Assembly: GCF_900258485.1 (NCBI RefSeq)
Contig: NZ_OGVE01000001.1
Coordinates: 248,001-312,000 of the forward strand
DNA: 64,000 bases
DNA from: Helcococcus massiliensis
GTDB lineage: Bacteria > Bacillota > Clostridia > Tissierellales > Peptoniphilaceae
Direction of reading: 5' to 3'
Below the pieces are notes generated by a model. It did no database searches, had not been told where the DNA came from, and saw only the letters and a program-made list of their open reading frames with translations. This document shows, piece by piece, positions 44,965 through 53,690 of the stretch (positions are counted from its first letter, which is position 1; each line of letters starts with the position of its first letter). The position numbers and the translations under genes are program-made.

Positions 44965-46815
44965 TTAGATCTCCTCTATTTCTGAACTTATATTTTCCTT
45001 TACTGAATATTTCTTTGCGATTTCATCATACTCAGCTTTTCTAATAGTTTCTTGCTTTAATAGTAATTGAGCCAACTCTTCTAAGAAATCTTTGTGATTG
45101 CTTAAAATTTCCTTAGCCCTATCATATGAATCTTTGATAATTGAAGTTACTTCACTATCTATAAGAACTGCAGTTTGTTCTGAGTAATGATCGCCACTTG
45201 AGTACTCATTACCTCCTAAAAACATATTTCCAGATCCATCGTTATATAATATTGGTCCTAATTTATCTGAAAAACCATATGTTTTTACCATAGATCTAGC
45301 TATTTGAGTAGCTCTTTCTATATCATTTGATGCACCAGTAGATATATCATCCAAAATAAGCTCTTCTGCAGCCCTACCACCTAATAAAGAAACTATTCTA
45401 TTTTTCATTTCATTTCTAGTTCTAAAGCTCTTATCTTCTTCAGGTATATAAGCTGTAAAACCACCAGCATTACCTCTAGGTACTATAGTTATAATATGAA
45501 CTGGATCTAGTTCTGGTAAAAACTCCGCAGTTACAGCATGACCCGCTTCATGGTAGGCTGTTAACTTTCTTTCTCTTTCTATCACTGCTGCAGATTTCTT
45601 TTCAGGACCAGCCATTACCTTTATAGCAGCTTCTTCAATTAAATCTGAAGTAATATTTTCTTTTCTATATCTAGCTGCTAATAAAGCAGCTTCATTAGTT
45701 AAGTTTTCTAATTCAGCAGGTGAAAATCCAGATGTAGCCTTAGCTATATTAGCTAAATTAACATCACTTGCTAGCTTTTTATTCCTTGTATGAACTTGTA
45801 ATATTTCTTCTCTTTCTCTAACATCAGGCATACCTATTTGTATAGTTCTATCAAATCTACCCGGCCTCAATAAGGCAGGGTCTAAAATATCAGGTCTATT
45901 TGTAGCCGCTATGATGATTATCCCCTCATTTTTTGAAAATCCATCCATTTCAACTAAAAGTTGGTTTAAGGTTTGTTCCCTTTCATCATGTCCACCACCT
46001 AGACCAGATCCTCTTTTTCTACCTACAGCATCTATTTCGTCTATAAAAATTATACAAGGTGCATTTTTCTTTGCTTCTGTAAACATATCCCTTACCCTTG
46101 AAGCACCTACACCAACATACATTTCTACAAAATCAGATCCTGAAATACTGTAAAATGGAACTTCTGCTTCACCAGCAACAGCCTTTGATAGATAAGTTTT
46201 ACCTGTACCTGGTTGACCCATTAACAAGACACCTTTAGGAATTCTTGCTCCTTGATCAATATATTTTTTAGGATTTCTGAGGAAATCTACTAACTCGTAC
46301 ATTTCTTCTTTTTCTTCTTTTAAACCTGCTACATCCTTAAATTTAACATGGTTATTTTTATCTAAGTTCAATTTAGCTCTATTTTTAGCAAATTGTGAAG
46401 CTTGGTTACCAGCATTAGCAGATTTGGAAATTAGTATATAAAATAAAAATCCAACACCCACTAAAGTGATTAAAGATGGAATTATAGTACTTAAAGCCAT
46501 ACCATTTGATTCGGTTAAACCTGTATATTTTATTTGGCCCTTTTCAACCCTATCTTTTAGATAATTATCATAGAATGTGTCTTGAAACTCTCTTGGAAGA
46601 TTAGACTTCACAAGGGTATCATTAGATAATTTCAATTTAACTTCTCTTCCCTTACTTGTAATCTCTTTTACTTCACCTTTTTCAATTTTACTTACAAGCT
46701 GGTCAACACTTATTTCTGTATAAGGAGAAAAATAATCTCCAAAAAATGAAAAAAGCATAAGCACTATTAATATGGGAAATAGGTATGATCCCATTCTAGG
46801 TGTGTTTTTATTCAT
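44965..46815 (-). CDS. ftsH: ATP-dependent zinc metalloprotease FtsH
   Basis: Membrane AAA+ protease for quality control. 616 residues: two N-terminal membrane segments around an external domain (about 10-125), Walker A GQPGTGKTYLSKAVAGE, Walker B CIIFIDEIDAVGRKRGSG, second homology region TNRPDILDPALLRPGRFD, zinc motif HEAGH (about residue 424) and third ligand region. It overlaps tilS by 8 bases, the same order as in B. subtilis but without hprT between. Confidence 0.97.
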   Translation of the reverse strand: MNKNTPRMGSYLFPILIVLMLFSFFGDYFSPYTEISVDQLVSKIEKGEVKEITSKGREVKLKLSNDTLVKSNLPREFQDTFYDNYLKDRVEKGQIKYTGLTESNGMALSTIIPSLITLVGVGFLFYILISKSANAGNQASQFAKNRAKLNLDKNNHVKFKDVAGLKEEKEEMYELVDFLRNPKKYIDQGARIPKGVLLMGQPGTGKTYLSKAVAGEAEVPFYSISGSDFVEMYVGVGASRVRDMFTEAKKNAPCIIFIDEIDAVGRKRGSGLGGGHDEREQTLNQLLVEMDGFSKNEGIIIIAATNRPDILDPALLRPGRFDRTIQIGMPDVREREEILQVHTRNKKLASDVNLANIAKATSGFSPAELENLTNEAALLAARYRKENITSDLIEEAAIKVMAGPEKKSAAVIERERKLTAYHEAGHAVTAEFLPELDPVHIITIVPRGNAGGFTAYIPEEDKSFRTRNEMKNRIVSLLGGRAAEELILDDISTGASNDIERATQIARSMVKTYGFSDKLGPILYNDGSGNMFLGGNEYSSGDHYSEQTAVLIDSEVTSIIKDSYDRAKEILSNHKDFLEELAQLLLKQETIRKAEYDEIAKKYSVKENISSEIEEI

Positions 46816-48097
46816 TGTCTCTCCTTACATTTATATTTATATGATTGTTTTTTCTTTTGTAGATATCTCCTACTTGAACTATTTTATTATTTAATTCAAT
46901 AACAGGTATAAAATCTCTTTCAAAAGCATCTACTTTTTTATCTATTAAAAAATCTTTTAATTTTCTTTCTTTAGCATTAATATAAAGTTTATCCCCATTT
47001 TTTCTTTTTCGTATTTTAACATTGATAAATTCATGATCATTTGATATTTTTTCTATATCAATTAAGTACGAATTAACGAGCAATTGATAATGGTCAAGTA
47101 ATTCAATATTTATTTCATTAGCTAATTCATTAGCTTTGTCTATTCTTATGACTAGATTCTTAAAGCTTTTATAAAAAACTAGCCCATTAATAACTTTTAT
47201 AGAGCTTGAATTGGAATCTATAATTTTTAAGATTTCATTATAATGATTTTTAGTAAAATTATAATTGCTTGATAAATCACTAATTTCACTTCTTATAATC
47301 TCTATTTTTTCATAATCGCTTATATTTTTTAATTCATTTATACTTAATTCAACCTTTAGCTCATCTTTAGAAACTAGGATTTTATTCTTTAATAAATCTA
47401 AGTATCTAGTTAAACTCTGATTTTGACTTTTGGCAAGGTCTGATAAGGATAAAATACTATCATAGATATTGTGATTGTATTCTTCTTTTATTAAAGGTAT
47501 CAATTGATTACGTATTTTATTTCTTAGATAGATGTTTTCAAAATTAGTTAAATCTTGAACATAGTCAACACTATTTTTCTTAGCATATGATATGATTTCA
47601 TCCTTACTCGTATTCAACAAAGGTCTAAATAAATTAGATTCAAAAATATCCATAGCTTCTAAACCATCAATACCAGTTCCCCTTATAATGCGCATTAGTA
47701 TGGTTTCAACTTGGTCATCCAAATTATGGGCCAAGGCTAAGTAAAATTGCTCATCTTTACTATTCAATATTTCATTAAAAAAATTATGCCTTAAGATTCT
47801 ACCAGCTTCTTCACTAGAAATTTTATTCTCCTTGGCATATCTATCCATATCACCTTCACTATAATGACATAAAATTCCTAATTCTTTAGCCTTATTTATA
47901 ACAAATATGCTATCTTTGTCAGATTGTCCATTACGAGTTTTATGGTTAAAATGTGCTATCTCTATATTGATTTTATATTCTTGAGAAAGTTTATAAAAAC
48001 AATCTAACATAACCATGGAATCAACTCCACCTGATACAGCTAATAATACATTTTTTATATTAAATTTTTCTAATAGATTTTTTATTTTTTGTATCAT
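46808..48097 (-). CDS. tilS: tRNA(Ile)-lysidine synthetase
   Basis: Changes C34 of tRNA-Ile(CAU) to lysidine. 429 residues: PP-loop SGGVDSMVMLD near the N-terminus, ALAHNLDDQVETILMRIIRGTG, and C-terminal TilS domains (VKIRKRKNGDKLYI near residue 375). It is 14 bases after divIC. Start has an AT-rich leader without a strong ribosome site, suggesting coupling. Confidence 0.95.
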   Translation of the reverse strand: MIQKIKNLLEKFNIKNVLLAVSGGVDSMVMLDCFYKLSQEYKINIEIAHFNHKTRNGQSDKDSIFVINKAKELGILCHYSEGDMDRYAKENKISSEEAGRILRHNFFNEILNSKDEQFYLALAHNLDDQVETILMRIIRGTGIDGLEAMDIFESNLFRPLLNTSKDEIISYAKKNSVDYVQDLTNFENIYLRNKIRNQLIPLIKEEYNHNIYDSILSLSDLAKSQNQSLTRYLDLLKNKILVSKDELKVELSINELKNISDYEKIEIIRSEISDLSSNYNFTKNHYNEILKIIDSNSSSIKVINGLVFYKSFKNLVIRIDKANELANEINIELLDHYQLLVNSYLIDIEKISNDHEFINVKIRKRKNGDKLYINAKERKLKDFLIDKKVDAFERDFIPVIELNNKIVQVGDIYKRKNNHININVRRDNE

Positions 48098-48111
48098 ATC
48101 TAAATTTAAAC

Positions 48112-48510
48112 TTAATTTTGATTATTTTCTTCTTGATTATTGTCTTCTTCGTGATTGTTGTTTGAATTTTCCGGATTTACATAGATTTTTTCATCTTTTT
48201 TTATCATTCCAAGTTCTTCTCTAGCTCTTTCTTCTATATACTCAAGTGAATTAGATTTTTTTATCTCTTCTTTTAATTGTTCAGTTTCAGCTTTAATCTT
48301 ATTTTGTTCATCAATTAAAACAGCTTGCTCTTTCCTTAAACTACTTATAGTAAATCTTTGTTTAAGCAAAGAAAATACTAAAAACAAGAAGATAACTGTT
48401 GTCACAGTTAAAATCATATTTAATCTTTTTTGAGCCCTTTTTTTTCTTCTTATATTGTTTTTGGACCTCTGTACATTTCTTGTATTTCTATTGTTTCTAT
48501 ATTCTGGCAT
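48112..48510 (-). CDS. divIC: DivIC/FtsB-like septum formation initiator
   Basis: 132 residues: basic N-terminus (NRNTRNVQRSKNNIRRKKRA), one membrane segment (about 31-47), coiled coil (LRKEQAVLIDEQNKIKAETE) and the FtsB/DivIC motif YIEERAREELGMIKKDEKIY. The Asn/Glu-rich C-terminal end is low complexity. It partners FtsL and DivIB in the divisome. Gene order rqcP-divIC-tilS matches B. subtilis yabO-divIC-tilS. Confidence 0.93.
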   Translation of the reverse strand: MPEYRNNRNTRNVQRSKNNIRRKKRAQKRLNMILTVTTVIFLFLVFSLLKQRFTISSLRKEQAVLIDEQNKIKAETEQLKEEIKKSNSLEYIEERAREELGMIKKDEKIYVNPENSNNNHEEDNNQEENNQN

Positions 48511-48511
48511 C

Positions 48512-48757
48512 TTATTCCTCTATAAGTTTAAACATGTTTTCTGCATTAGCCTTGTTTGTATTTTCTATTAACTCTAGTACTTTAACTTTTATTACTTTAT
48601 CGCCAAAGCTAACTTCTACAATATCTCCAATATTAACTTCAGTCCCAGCTTTTGCTATTTGAGAGTTCACCTTAACCCTTCCTGATTCACAAGCAATTTT
48701 AGCGACTGTTCTTCTTTTTATAATCCTTGAATTTTTCAAATATTTATCTATTCTCAT
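48512..48757 (-). CDS. rqcP: S4-domain RNA-binding protein RqcP
   Basis: 81 residues, almost entirely an S4 domain (MRIDKYLKNSRIIKRRTVAK, GRVKVNSQIAKAGTEVNIGD). RqcP (YabO) acts in ribosome-associated quality control, assisting C-terminal poly-Ala tailing by RqcH. Its place before divIC is the B. subtilis yabO arrangement. GGAGGAAGG precedes the ATG. It could be Hsp15-like, but position favours RqcP. Confidence 0.92.
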   Translation of the reverse strand: MRIDKYLKNSRIIKRRTVAKIACESGRVKVNSQIAKAGTEVNIGDIVEVSFGDKVIKVKVLELIENTNKANAENMFKLIEE

Positions 48758-48774
48758 CCTTCCTCCATCTAAAC

Positions 48775-48783
48775 ATTATACCA
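48775..48783 (-). promoter_or_regulatory. Extended -10 promoter for the rqcP-divIC-tilS-ftsH run
   Basis: TGGTATAAT reads toward rqcP, 18 bases before its ATG, so the leader would be very short. No clear -35 is seen. Confidence 0.65.
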
Positions 48784-48833
48784 TAAGATTTTATTTTAAA
48801 TTTATGAATCTTATTTTGTTTTACCTTGAAATA

Positions 48834-48842
48834 TGTTAGAAT
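48834..48842 (+). promoter_or_regulatory. Extended -10 promoter for the PTS IIA gene
   Basis: TGTTAGAAT reads toward the PTS gene, 33 bases before its ATG. GGAGGC lies at 48867-48872. The gap is shared with the divergent rqcP promoter. Confidence 0.5.
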
Positions 48843-48875
48843 AATACTAGAATATAGTTAAAAAATGGAGGCTTT

Positions 48876-49343
48876 ATGAGTTTATTTAGTAAAAAAATAA
48901 AAATAGTTTCACCAATGACAGGAGAAGTTAAGGATATTACAGAATTAGAAGATATGACTTTTTCTCAAAAATTATTGGGAGATGGTGTAGGAATAGAACC
49001 TACTGATGGTTTAGTTGTTGCCCCTGCAGATGCAAGAGTTGAACAAATTTTCGAAACAAAACATGCTATCACACTTGATATTAAAGGATTAAAATTAATG
49101 ATTCATATAGGTATGGATACAGTTAACCTAAAAGGTGAAGGTTTTGAATTATTTGCAAGAGAAGGTGACCATCTAAAACAAGGTGATAAAATTGTGAAGG
49201 CAGATTTAGACCTTATCAAAGAAAAAGGATATCCAACAGAAACAGCTATTGTTATCTTAGATTCTGATAATCTAAAAGATATAGCTAAAGATTTAGGACA
49301 AAAAGAAGCTGGAAAAGATTTAATATTAGAAATCAAAAAATAA
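48876..49343 (+). CDS. PTS glucose-family IIA protein
   Basis: 155 residues, a free-standing IIA of the Glc family (as Crr). MTGEVKDITELEDMTFSQKL, VVAPADARVEQIFETKHA and the phosphorylated His in LMIHIGMDTVNLKGEGF are intact. It accepts phosphate from HPr (an HPr gene is at 55584-55838) and passes it to IIB/IIC sugar permeases, none of which is here. It may also serve in regulation. Single gene with its own terminator. Confidence 0.94.
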   Translation: MSLFSKKIKIVSPMTGEVKDITELEDMTFSQKLLGDGVGIEPTDGLVVAPADARVEQIFETKHAITLDIKGLKLMIHIGMDTVNLKGEGFELFAREGDHLKQGDKIVKADLDLIKEKGYPTETAIVILDSDNLKDIAKDLGQKEAGKDLILEIKK

Positions 49344-49351
49344 TAAGATAA

Positions 49352-49383
49352 AAACAAGTGTTAGAATTTTCTAACACTTGTTT
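49352..49383. terminator. Bidirectional terminator between PTS IIA and metallopeptidase genes
   Basis: AAACAAGTGTTAG (49352-49364) pairs perfectly with CTAACACTTGTTT (49371-49383) around AATTTT. It lies between convergent stops. Confidence 0.87.
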
Positions 49384-49392
49384 CATTTTAAA

Positions 49393-50271
49393 TTAGTTAT
49401 TTACAAGTTCAAAAGTATTACCATGTTCCAAATCTCCATACTTATAGCCTCTCATAAACCATTCACTTCTTTGTTTAGACGTCCCATGTTGGAAAGTATC
49501 TGGATTGGCTCTCCTGCCTGACATTTCTTGTATCCTATCGTCACCTACTCCTGATGCTGCTGCTAAACCTTCTTCAACATCACCCGGATCTAAGTAACCT
49601 TTTGATCCTACATAATGGGCAAATACTCCTGCATAATAGTCAGCCTGTAATTCTAGATTTACCATTTGTCTATTAAACTCTTTGTCGCTCACCCTACCTC
49701 TTAAACTATGGACTTTATTTAAAGCTCCAGTTTGCAATTGGACATGGTGGCCAACTTCATGAGCTAAAACATAGGCAAAAGGAAAATCACCTTTAGCACC
49801 GAAGGTAGTTCTTAATTGTTTAGCAAATTCAACATCTATATAAATCGATTGGTCTGCACTACAGTAAAAAGGTCCCATTCTATTGGAAGCAAGTCCACAT
49901 CCTGAATTAACTTGGTTTTGGTATAAAACTAAAGTAGGTTCTACATATTTAGAGCCATGTTCAGCAAAAATTTCACCCCATACATCCTCAGTATCTGCTA
50001 AAACTACAGATAAAAACTTTTCTATTTCAGCCTCTTCTTCTGACCTTGGCACATATTCTTCCACATTTTGTGAGCTTCTACCCTGGTCAACTCCAATTCC
50101 ACTTCCTATAAGTTGGAATGGATTAATATTAAATAATAAAGAAACAGCTAATAAAATTACAATACCTGTCCCTCCTAAACCACCTACAAGACCACCAAGT
50201 CCTCCCGGTACTCCTTGGCCACCTGATGATTTTCTTACATTATCGGATTCTCTCCTACCCTTCCATTTCAT
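49393..50271 (-). CDS. Neutral zinc metallopeptidase (YpfJ family)
   Basis: 292 residues: short charged N-terminus, a Gly-rich segment and one membrane helix (about 34-52, GGTGIVILLAVSLLFN), then an extracytoplasmic domain with SGCGLASNRMGPFYCSADQ, zinc motif AHEVGHHVQLQTG and LELQADYYAGVFAHYVG. This is the KPN_02809/YpfJ family, whose substrates are unknown. The start overlaps the CCA-enzyme gene by 4 bases. Confidence 0.93.
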   Translation of the reverse strand: MKWKGRRESDNVRKSSGGQGVPGGLGGLVGGLGGTGIVILLAVSLLFNINPFQLIGSGIGVDQGRSSQNVEEYVPRSEEEAEIEKFLSVVLADTEDVWGEIFAEHGSKYVEPTLVLYQNQVNSGCGLASNRMGPFYCSADQSIYIDVEFAKQLRTTFGAKGDFPFAYVLAHEVGHHVQLQTGALNKVHSLRGRVSDKEFNRQMVNLELQADYYAGVFAHYVGSKGYLDPGDVEEGLAAASGVGDDRIQEMSGRRANPDTFQHGTSKQRSEWFMRGYKYGDLEHGNTFELVNN

Positions 50272-51653
50272 AAATTTTTCTCCTCATATTTTTTACTTAT
50301 ACTTTTATAATACCCTAAAATTTGTTTTAAGGATTCTTTTTTTTCAATTCCTGCTAACCTATGTTTTAAAGATAGGTCTAACAAGTCATTGAAAATTTCA
50401 CCTTCTTCAATACCCAAGTCTATTAAATCCTTACCTTTCACATAGTCCTTTTCCATATATGTTTTAAAGATTTCATATCTTTCATAAAGAAATTTTGATG
50501 GATCTTCTTTTTCATAAATAGAAAAACTTGCTTTGTTATCAGCTATTGCTAATAGTATCAAATCATTTGGACTTATGGATTCATAAAACATTTTATTTGT
50601 ACTTTTTATTTTTGATTTATCCTTAGCCATTATGTTAGGTTTCATATGTAATTCTGTCATATTGAGTACATATTTCAAAATCTTTTTATTTGTTGTAAGT
50701 CTTTTTATAAAAATTTCCGCAAGCGGCAAACCTGTGATTTCATGCTTATAGGCATGTACTTTTCCTTCTATTATTTCAGTTGAAACTATCTTTCCAAAAT
50801 CATGACAAAGACTAGCCAATAAAAAAGATAATCCCAGCTCACTCTTTTCTAACATATTTGCAGCTTCATCTAAAACCATCATGGTATGCCTATAAACATC
50901 TCCTTCTAAATGATGTTCTCTGCTTTGCTGTACACCTTTAAGTTTTTCAATCTCAGGAAACCAATAATTTAACTGTTCCATCTCTTCTAATCCTTCAAAA
51001 AAGATTGATGGTCTTTCTGACATAAGTAACGCTTTTTTTAACTCACTAAAAACTCTCTCTTTGGATAAATTTGATAGGTCTATTTTCTTTGACAAATCAA
51101 TAGTTTCAATATCTATACCAAAAGAAAACCTAGCAGCAAACATTGCAGCCCTCAAAACCCTTAATGGATCCTCGTCATATTTATTATCATTGACATGTCT
51201 TATTATTTTATTTTCAATATCAGAAATTCCATTAAAAGGATCTATAAATTCTCCAGTTAAAATATCTTGCATTATAGCATTTATAGTGAAATCTCTTCTT
51301 TCACATGCCTCATATATCCCCATATTAGGATCTATATTTACAGAAAAATCTTGGTGCTTATCTCCAATTTTTTTCTCACTTCTAGGTAGGGCTATATCTA
51401 TATTGTATCCTAATAATTTATATACCGGAAAAAACCTACCTATCTTGCTATATGGTCCTATTTCTTCCAATATATTTATGAGATCTCTTTCTGTAATATT
51501 ATGAACTTCAATATCTATATCAAGTTCTTTATCATTTTCATTTTTATACAAAAACTTATCTCTTACAAATCCACCCACAAAGTAAGCTCTTCCAGATTTA
51601 TTATTAACTTTTTTTGCTAATAGACTCGCCATCTCTAAATCATTCTTTTTCAT
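50268..51653 (-). CDS. CCA tRNA nucleotidyltransferase / poly(A) polymerase family with HD domain
   Basis: 461 residues. Nucleotidyltransferase head with YFVGGFVRDKFL and DIDIEV, RRDFTINAIM, NKIIRHVNDNKYDEDPLRVLR, then an HD domain with RHTMMVLDEAAN and LASLCHDFGK. It probably adds or repairs the tRNA 3' CCA. In some lineages separate CC- and A-adding enzymes occur; specificity cannot be read here. The HD domain, absent from Bacillus Cca, could give phosphohydrolase activity. Confidence 0.9.
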   Translation of the reverse strand: MKKNDLEMASLLAKKVNNKSGRAYFVGGFVRDKFLYKNENDKELDIDIEVHNITERDLINILEEIGPYSKIGRFFPVYKLLGYNIDIALPRSEKKIGDKHQDFSVNIDPNMGIYEACERRDFTINAIMQDILTGEFIDPFNGISDIENKIIRHVNDNKYDEDPLRVLRAAMFAARFSFGIDIETIDLSKKIDLSNLSKERVFSELKKALLMSERPSIFFEGLEEMEQLNYWFPEIEKLKGVQQSREHHLEGDVYRHTMMVLDEAANMLEKSELGLSFLLASLCHDFGKIVSTEIIEGKVHAYKHEITGLPLAEIFIKRLTTNKKILKYVLNMTELHMKPNIMAKDKSKIKSTNKMFYESISPNDLILLAIADNKASFSIYEKEDPSKFLYERYEIFKTYMEKDYVKGKDLIDLGIEEGEIFNDLLDLSLKHRLAGIEKKESLKQILGYYKSISKKYEEKNL

Positions 51654-51704
51654 AAACTTATTATATCAAATTAACAGATATAAGTGTTTTATATTATATA
51701 AATA

Positions 51705-51713
51705 TGGTATAAT
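51705..51713 (+). promoter_or_regulatory. Extended -10 promoter for the GntR regulator
   Basis: TGGTATAAT, 24 bases before the ATG, with a weak -35 (TGTTTT) at 17 bases. AGAGGTGG is the ribosome site. Confidence 0.65.
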
Positions 51714-51736
51714 TATTACAAATAAAGAGGTGGATT

Positions 51737-52438
51737 ATGGTTTTATATCACGAATTATTAAATCTATTGAAAAAAGAAGTTACAAAAATGGATGTAGGGG
51801 CAAAATTGCCTTCTGAAAGGCAGCTATGTTTAGACCATGACGTTTCAAGAACTACAGTCAGGTCTGCTATAGCAGAGTTAGAAAGATCCGGATATGTTGA
51901 AAGATTGCAAGGTAAAGGAACTTTTGTTTCTAGACCTCCTAAGAGACAAAACTTGTCTAATTATTATTCTTTTACAGACCAGACTAGATCTTTAGGCAAA
52001 ACTCCAAGAACTATCATCTTGGACTTTAATGTGACTAACAAACCAGCTTATATTAATAAGAATCTAGGAATAGCAGATGAGGATAATTTTATCTCCTTTA
52101 CTAGATTAAGACTAGCTGACGATGAAAAGATGCTTTTAGAAACAACCTATGTACCTTATGAAGGTTTTGAAGAGCTTACAAGAGACCTACTAAACACTTA
52201 TCCTTTATATAATATTTTTGAAAATTATTATAATCTTAAAGTTTATAAGGTAAGGGAAGATTTTTCTGTAGACAAGGTTAATAAAGACCAAGCTGAAAAG
52301 TTAGGTATTAAGCTTGATACCCCAGTTTTGAAAATTAAAAGAACTTCTTACGATAAAAAGTCTAGAATAATTGAATTTACTGTTAGTTATGCAAGAGCTG
52401 ATATCTTCAATTATGAAACTATATATTATCCAAATTAA
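51737..52438 (+). CDS. GntR/HutC-family regulator, probably NagR-like
   Basis: 233 residues: N-terminal winged helix (about 1-70, with LPSERQLCLDHDVSRTTVRS and GTFVSRP) and C-terminal UTRA ligand domain (about 90-230). HutC-type regulators bind sugar phosphates or amino acids. The gene is convergent with nagA, whose product acts on GlcNAc-6-P, so a NagR (YvoA)-like regulator of amino-sugar use is the most likely role, by context. Confidence 0.88.
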   Translation: MVLYHELLNLLKKEVTKMDVGAKLPSERQLCLDHDVSRTTVRSAIAELERSGYVERLQGKGTFVSRPPKRQNLSNYYSFTDQTRSLGKTPRTIILDFNVTNKPAYINKNLGIADEDNFISFTRLRLADDEKMLLETTYVPYEGFEELTRDLLNTYPLYNIFENYYNLKVYKVREDFSVDKVNKDQAEKLGIKLDTPVLKIKRTSYDKKSRIIEFTVSYARADIFNYETIYYPN

Positions 52439-52440
52439 GG

Positions 52441-52471
52441 AAAAGACTCAAAGTAAAACTTTGAGTCTTTT
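52441..52471. terminator. Bidirectional terminator between GntR gene and nagA
   Basis: AAAAGACTCAAAG (52441-52453) pairs with CTTTGAGTCTTTT (52459-52471) around TAAAA, then more T. Strong 13-base stem. Confidence 0.88.
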
Positions 52472-52492
52472 TTATCTATAAAAATATAATTT

Positions 52493-53629
52493 TTAAGCTT
52501 TATAAACAGATTTACCATCTAAATAAGTTTCAACTAAGGATAAATCTTCATTTAATACTATAAAGTCTGCATCTCTTCCATCTTTCAAGATACCGCATCT
52601 ATCATCTATTCCAACTGAAGCAGCAGCATTTTTACTTGCCATATCTATAGCTTGTTTTTTATCTGCTATATTCCAATCATAGACATTTTTTACACCATCA
52701 ATTAAATCTAAAATAGAACCAGCTAAAGAGCCATTTTTTAATCTTGCTTGGCCATCTTTTACAATTACATCAAATTCTCCTAGTTTTGACTTGCCTTCAC
52801 CCATACCTCCTGCCATCATGCAGTCTGTTATAAGTAAAATATTATCATGACCTTTGGTTTTCATAGCTATTCCAGCTGCAGCAGGATGAACATGGTGACC
52901 ATCACAAATTAATTCAGCATAAGCATCTGAGTACAACGCAGCACCAACCATTCCAGGTTCTCTATGATGTAAACCTCTCATACCATTATATAGGTGTATG
53001 AATATATTTGCTCCTGCATTAACTGCATCCATAGCAGTATCAAAGCCTGCATCAGAATGAGCTAGGGCTACATAAACACCCATTTTTTTAGCTTCTTTAA
53101 TAAATTCTACTGTTCCTTTTCTCTCTGGCGCTATGGCTATTTTTTTTATTAAACCACCTGATAGTTCTTGCCAATGTCTTAATTTTTCAATGCTTGGATC
53201 TGACATATAAGCAGGATTTTGAGCCCCTTTATGTTCTTCAGTAAAGAAAGGACCTTCCATAAATATTCCTTGAACCTTTGCCCCTTCAACTTGCTTGTAC
53301 TCTTCACCTATTACCTTAACAGCATTATTTAGAGTTTCGTATGATGATGTAAGGGTAGTAGGTAAAAATGATGTAACACCCATTTGTAAAACACCCTTAG
53401 ACATTATATTTAGAGTACCCGGTTCTCCATCAGTAATGTCTACATTGTGATAACCATGCACATGAGTATCTACCAATCCTGGTGCTATATACTTATCTGA
53501 ATAATCTATATATTCACCATCATATTTTTTTTCTATAGATACAATCTTCCCATCTTCTACAATTAAAAAAGCATTGTTGAATACTTCATTTTCCGCAAAT
53601 ATTTTTTTTGCCTTATAAGCAGTTTTCAT
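52493..53629 (-). CDS. nagA: N-acetylglucosamine-6-phosphate deacetylase
   Basis: Hydrolyses GlcNAc-6-P to GlcN-6-P and acetate. 378 residues of the amidohydrolase fold: PGLVDTHVHGYHNVDITDGE in shortened form VDTHVHGYHNVDI, FMEGPFFTEEHKGAQNP, ALAHSDAG, YNGMRGLHHREPG, ICDGHHVHP and LITDCMMAGG. AAAGGGGCTTAAAT precedes the ATG. No nagB is adjacent. A good promoter with an overlapping inverted repeat lies upstream. Confidence 0.96.
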   Translation of the reverse strand: MKTAYKAKKIFAENEVFNNAFLIVEDGKIVSIEKKYDGEYIDYSDKYIAPGLVDTHVHGYHNVDITDGEPGTLNIMSKGVLQMGVTSFLPTTLTSSYETLNNAVKVIGEEYKQVEGAKVQGIFMEGPFFTEEHKGAQNPAYMSDPSIEKLRHWQELSGGLIKKIAIAPERKGTVEFIKEAKKMGVYVALAHSDAGFDTAMDAVNAGANIFIHLYNGMRGLHHREPGMVGAALYSDAYAELICDGHHVHPAAAGIAMKTKGHDNILLITDCMMAGGMGEGKSKLGEFDVIVKDGQARLKNGSLAGSILDLIDGVKNVYDWNIADKKQAIDMASKNAAASVGIDDRCGILKDGRDADFIVLNEDLSLVETYLDGKSVYKA

Positions 53630-53651
53630 ATTTAAGCCCCTTTCTTATTAC

Positions 53652-53687
53652 TGTATATAATTATACACCTAATATTAGTAATGTTAA
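53652..53687 (-). promoter_or_regulatory. nagA promoter with overlapping inverted repeat
   Basis: On the minus strand TTAACA (53687-53682), a 16-base spacer and TATAAT (53665-53660) form a promoter. TGTATA-N4-TATACA (53652-53667), a 6-4-6 inverted repeat of 16 bases, covers the -10. It has the size of a GntR-family operator and could be bound by the neighbouring regulator, though it does not match the known Bacillus NagR box. Confidence 0.6.
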
Positions 53688-53690
53688 AAA

